A stretch of 8,222 nt of DNA from Fibrobacterota bacterium (lineage in GTDB: Bacteria; Fibrobacterota; Chitinivibrionia; Chitinivibrionales; JANQEN01), in assembly GCA_030619215.1 (NCBI GenBank), contig JAUXBV010000118.1, positions 1-8,222 on the forward strand, in the 5' to 3' direction. Shown here one piece after another: positions 6,183 through 8,222 of this stretch. Position numbers and translations under genes: made by a program. How positions within the stretch are numbered: the first letter of the stretch is position 1; every line of letters begins with the position of its first letter. The notes beneath the pieces are model-generated. The model worked only from the letters and a program-made list of their open reading frames with translations, ran no database searches and had not been told where the DNA came from.

Positions 6183-6794
6183 TTACCCGCTTCTCCTTCC
6201 CCCCATAGCATAACCAAACACAAATGAAATCCGGGTGCCGCCATTGTTCATAGCTACAGCAAGATTCAAAGGAATACTGACGCCGCTGAAATCTATACTC
6301 TTCCCAATTGCCATGATTAAGGCAGTATTTACAGGATTGCCGGTTCCGTCGCCATCATTCTTTAACTCTTTAAAATTGAACAACACATTCGGGCCTAAGC
6401 CAAACTCAAAACCTTTTGGCATTCGAATACCGCAAACCAGGGAAACGCTCGGAATAACGGTTGCGTATTCCACACCGCCAAAGAACGGGACAAGCTGCGT
6501 AACAAACGACGGCCCACCACCCTCAGGGGTAACTATCCATTCAAAGTGCCAGCCAAACTGGCTTATAATTGATCCGATATCACTCTCTTTAAGCCCGTTT
6601 ACAAGATCTCCGTTCCTTCTCAAATATTTCACATCAGGAACAAAGGTCAATCCTATTCTCGGGCCGTTGAGCTTACGTGTTTTAATATTCACGTAATCTT
6701 CATCATCATTGGACTGCGCAGCAACAGCGAAAGCCTGAGATACAACGAGTACCATAGCTGCAGTGATAAGTGATTTGGTTAATTTGTTAAACAT
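6183..6794 (-). CDS. Exported protein, probable outer-membrane beta-barrel
   Basis: This is a 203-residue exported protein with a clear Sec signal peptide: basic MFNKLTK, hydrophobic core, and predicted cleavage after AFAVAA (about residue 26). The mature part is rich in alternating hydrophobic strands and glycine, with motifs GPRIGLTFVPD (44-54), ISQFGWHFEW (77-86), FGLGPNVLFNF (131-141) and ISFVFGYAMGG at the end. It resembles, from memory, uncharacterised envelope proteins with a GPRxGxT motif that I have seen in FCB-group bacteria. The strand pattern suggests a small outer-membrane barrel or a barrel-like lipid-facing domain, but this is inference. AGGAGG lies five bases before the ATG. 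It follows the CsgG/LpoB-like gene by 127 bases and ends at a strong terminator, so the two probably form one functional unit. Confidence 0.75.
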   Translation of the reverse strand: MFNKLTKSLITAAMVLVVSQAFAVAAQSNDDEDYVNIKTRKLNGPRIGLTFVPDVKYLRRNGDLVNGLKESDIGSIISQFGWHFEWIVTPEGGGPSFVTQLVPFFGGVEYATVIPSVSLVCGIRMPKGFEFGLGPNVLFNFKELKNDGDGTGNPVNTALIMAIGKSIDFSGVSIPLNLAVAMNNGGTRISFVFGYAMGGRRSG

Positions 6795-6899
6795 ACAAAC
6801 CTCCTTGAAAAAGTTAAAGATTTAGATACTGTATTTGAGAAGTAAATGCTTTTTCATAGATAACCACGCGTGACAAGATAAACGAAATTGTAACAGCTT

Positions 6900-6912
6900 C
6901 CGGCTCAGCCGG
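6900..6912 (-). other. GC-rich hairpin between the two envelope genes
   Basis: CCGGC and GCCGG form a 5-bp all-GC stem around a 3-base loop, ten bases past the stop of the upstream gene. On the minus strand no T-run follows, so it is not a typical terminator there. It could be an attenuating or mRNA-stabilising element. On the plus strand it is followed by TTTAGTTTATT. Confidence 0.45.
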
Positions 6913-6921
6913 TTTAGTTTA

Positions 6922-7866
6922 TTAATTAGCTCCTGTTAACTGAAAAACAAGTACACTCACACCAACAACAGCAAGAACTACTATTGCACCGATTCCAATC
7001 TTTTTTCCTTTATTACCACCGTTATTGTTATCAGCATTATAACCGTCATTACCGGTAAAACCATCACTTGAGTTGGAGGCAACCTGTACGATTGAATCAG
7101 GCGGTAAACCTGCCTCTTTATTAAGCTCATATTCATACTGCATCTCCTCGAGCTCCAGGATCTTATCTTCCTGTTCCTTATGCAAATATTTAAGCATGGC
7201 TACGTTATTTTTTTCTTCCTCCCAGCTATTACGCAGCCCGGCTGTATTATTTTTAAGCTCTTCAAGTTCTCCTTGCAGCTTTTCAATACTCTCCTTATAC
7301 GCTTTTTCCCGAAGCTCCCTCTCTTTCCGCACTTCTTTCTCATTCGCGTATTTCCGGTTCTCCCCAACGAGCCTCTTTAACGACGCCTCGATAATATCAA
7401 GCAGAGTGTCTATACTTCCAGTATGTTTTCTACTGACCGAAGACTCCAGCTTAGCCGTTTCCACGTCTATCATTTTCAACACAACGTTGTATGTGGAGCC
7501 GACCATGCTTATAGTGCCGGTAATAATCTTTTCTACCCCCAATATGTGGCCCGCTTTTATGAGACATTCCTCTTCTGAACACACTCCTGTCTGTTGAAAC
7601 TTGCTCTCTTTTAAGATTAAATCGATGTTATTTCTTGACATGACATCATACTGTTCATACTTAATAAGATTGGATTCAAGATGCTCCTGCAGGGAAGCTG
7701 CCAGGCTCTGGGATATACCGATTGATTTCAGGCCGTAGACAGAAATGATAATCTTTTCTGTGAGCCCGGCGCCTGTGGTGTTATTAATACCGATTACAAA
7801 CAGGTAAAAAAGCATTGCCAGGATCATCGGGCTATATTTGCTATTGGTCTGTTTCTGACAGTTCAT
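6922..7866 (-). CDS. Exported CsgG/LpoB-like protein with coiled coil and C-terminal membrane helix
   Basis: This is an envelope protein of 314 residues. Residues 11-28 are a hydrophobic export signal or anchor without a lipobox. Residues about 37-165 fit the CsgG/FlgO/LpoB-type domain (found in curli secretion, flagellar and penicillin-binding-protein activator proteins): IIISVYGL, then YDVMSRNNIDLILKE, the cysteine pair in CSEEEC (96 and 101), LGVEKIITGTIS and YNVVLKMIDVETA. Residues about 170-250 form a charged coiled coil, 265-288 are an Asn/Gly-rich linker, and 290-310 are a membrane helix with a four-residue tail. KGKK before that helix is odd if the main domain is periplasmic. AAGGA lies seven bases before the ATG. 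A sigma-54-type promoter lies about 55 bases upstream. The exact role is unknown; the coiled coil suggests oligomerisation or periplasm spanning. Confidence 0.75.
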   Translation of the reverse strand: MNCQKQTNSKYSPMILAMLFYLFVIGINNTTGAGLTEKIIISVYGLKSIGISQSLAASLQEHLESNLIKYEQYDVMSRNNIDLILKESKFQQTGVCSEEECLIKAGHILGVEKIITGTISMVGSTYNVVLKMIDVETAKLESSVSRKHTGSIDTLLDIIEASLKRLVGENRKYANEKEVRKERELREKAYKESIEKLQGELEELKNNTAGLRNSWEEEKNNVAMLKYLHKEQEDKILELEEMQYEYELNKEAGLPPDSIVQVASNSSDGFTGNDGYNADNNNGGNKGKKIGIGAIVVLAVVGVSVLVFQLTGAN

Positions 7867-7932
7867 TACTTTATCCTTTCTTTATTCCTTTTGCTATTCT
7901 CGGATTTGTTTTTTCCCTGCTGCTAAAAAAAC

Positions 7933-7947
7933 GCAAAAGGTGTGCCA
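7933..7947 (-). promoter_or_regulatory. Sigma-54 (-24/-12) promoter of the CsgG/LpoB-like gene
   Basis: On the minus strand, TGGCAC (7942-7947) and TTGC (7933-7936) are separated by ACCTT, five bases. This matches all ten fixed positions of the TGGCAC-N5-TTGC core, preceded by the expected pyrimidine. The base after TTGC is G instead of A/T. The predicted start is near 7921, giving a leader of about 55 bases before the ATG at 7866. Sigma-54 promoters require an ATP-using enhancer-binding protein, so this gene would be switched on by a specific signal. Confidence 0.68.
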
Positions 7948-8051
7948 GGAAATTGCTCTTAGGCATAACTTTCTGAATTAGTTACAGTTACAAAATCGAA
8001 TGAAAATTCAAGGCTTTTAGATAGGTATCACAATTGCAATCTTTACATTTG

Positions 8052-8074
8052 CAGGGTCGCATTTTTGCGACCTG
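8052..8074. promoter_or_regulatory. Dyad upstream of the sigma-54 promoter (candidate activator site)
   Basis: GGTCGCA (8055-8061) and TGCGACC (8066-8072) are perfect 7-bp arms around TTTT, and CA/TG extend the symmetry past one bulged G. It is more GC-rich than its surroundings. Its centre is about 140 bp upstream of the predicted sigma-54 start, a normal place for an enhancer-binding-protein site. It also lies about 85 bp upstream of the plus-strand promoter start. As RNA it would form a good hairpin, but no T-run follows on either strand, so a terminator is unlikely. Confidence 0.5.
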
Positions 8075-8114
8075 TATATATGGTGGGATTTTTAAAGTAA
8101 TAAACAGAAGTAAA

Positions 8115-8143
8115 TTGACTTATCCCGGATACAGTGATATTAT
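8115..8143 (+). promoter_or_regulatory. Sigma-70-type promoter pointing out of the right edge
   Basis: TTGACT (8115-8120) and TATTAT (8138-8143) are 17 bases apart, each a 5/6 match to consensus. The -35 hexamer is identical to that of the trpE promoter. The start would be near 8150 on the plus strand, driving a gene beyond the window. Confidence 0.55.
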
Positions 8144-8222
8144 ATATGATAGTTTTAATTCTTTGAAATTATTGATTGTTATTTTTTTATGGAATATAAA
8201 TCCTTTCTAAAAGTAAACATCC

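Larger units (their letters stand above)
7867..8222. other. Gene-free right end with two promoters and a dyad
   Basis: This stretch of about 350 bases holds a sigma-54-type promoter for the minus-strand envelope gene (7933-7947), tandem GTTACA at 7981-7992, a GC-containing dyad (8052-8074) and a plus-strand sigma-70-type promoter (8115-8143) pointing out of the window. A plus-strand frame opens at 8189 (MEYKSFLKVNI) and runs off the edge, but it has no ribosome site, so I do not call it a gene. Confidence 0.6.

Noticed and set aside
6235..6696. 153-codon plus-strand frame opposite the predicted barrel gene
   Set aside because: The opposite strand has a signal peptide, strong ribosome site and terminator; this frame has none.
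6865..6872. CACGCGTG palindrome upstream of the predicted barrel gene
   Set aside because: It is only 8 bp and has no promoter around it that I can support.
7073..7597. 174-codon plus-strand frame rich in Ser and Phe
   Set aside because: It is the reverse of the Glu/Lys-rich coiled coil, which always gives Ser/Phe/Leu-rich antisense frames.
8189..8222. Partial plus-strand frame MEYKSFLKVNI running off the edge
   Set aside because: No ribosome site and only 11 codons visible, so it cannot be told from chance.

Overview
This 8.2 kb window comes from an AT-rich, Gram-negative-type bacterium. The evidence is Sec-exported envelope proteins, a probable outer-membrane protein, PspC, HDOD signalling and a near-consensus sigma-54 promoter. 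The gene set would fit an anaerobic planctomycete of the Brocadiales kind or another environmental lineage. I cannot fix the taxon from sequence alone, so this is a loose guess.

Region 1 (about 1-3240, minus strand) starts tryptophan biosynthesis. trpE is followed, with a one-base overlap, by a trpG-trpD fusion. Together they give both anthranilate synthase subunits and anthranilate phosphoribosyltransferase. A very good sigma-70-type promoter sits upstream of trpE. An 18-bp inverted repeat covers the predicted transcription start, and no Trp-rich leader peptide or T-box-sized leader is present. After trpGD the operon runs into a small dispersed repeat of the type often mis-annotated as a short peptide beginning MSLRAKRSN. 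No trpC, trpF, trpB or trpA is visible.

Region 2 (about 3360-5235, plus strand) is a two-gene operon. An HDOD signalling protein is translationally coupled, through an ATGA overlap, to a metallo-beta-lactamase-fold hydrolase with a complete metal-binding set. The pair looks like a signalling module of unknown substrate.

Region 3 (about 5236-6180, minus strand) holds a 61-residue protein of unknown function, about 380 bases without a gene but with several dyad-symmetric sequences, and a minimal PspC-domain membrane protein.

Region 4 (about 6119-8222) is an envelope locus on the minus strand. It has an exported CsgG/LpoB-like protein with a coiled coil and a C-terminal membrane helix, then a signal-peptide-bearing, probably beta-barrel protein that ends at a strong intrinsic terminator. 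The first gene is preceded by a -24/-12 promoter matching TGGCAC-N5-TTGC exactly. A GGTCGCA/TGCGACC dyad lies about 140 bp upstream, where an enhancer-binding protein would bind. A second, sigma-70-type promoter points out of the right edge.

The most interesting material is this sigma-54-controlled envelope pair. The operator-like dyad at the trp start and the uncharacterised HDOD-hydrolase module come next. I did not find an obvious defence system, mobile element, CRISPR array or RNA gene.
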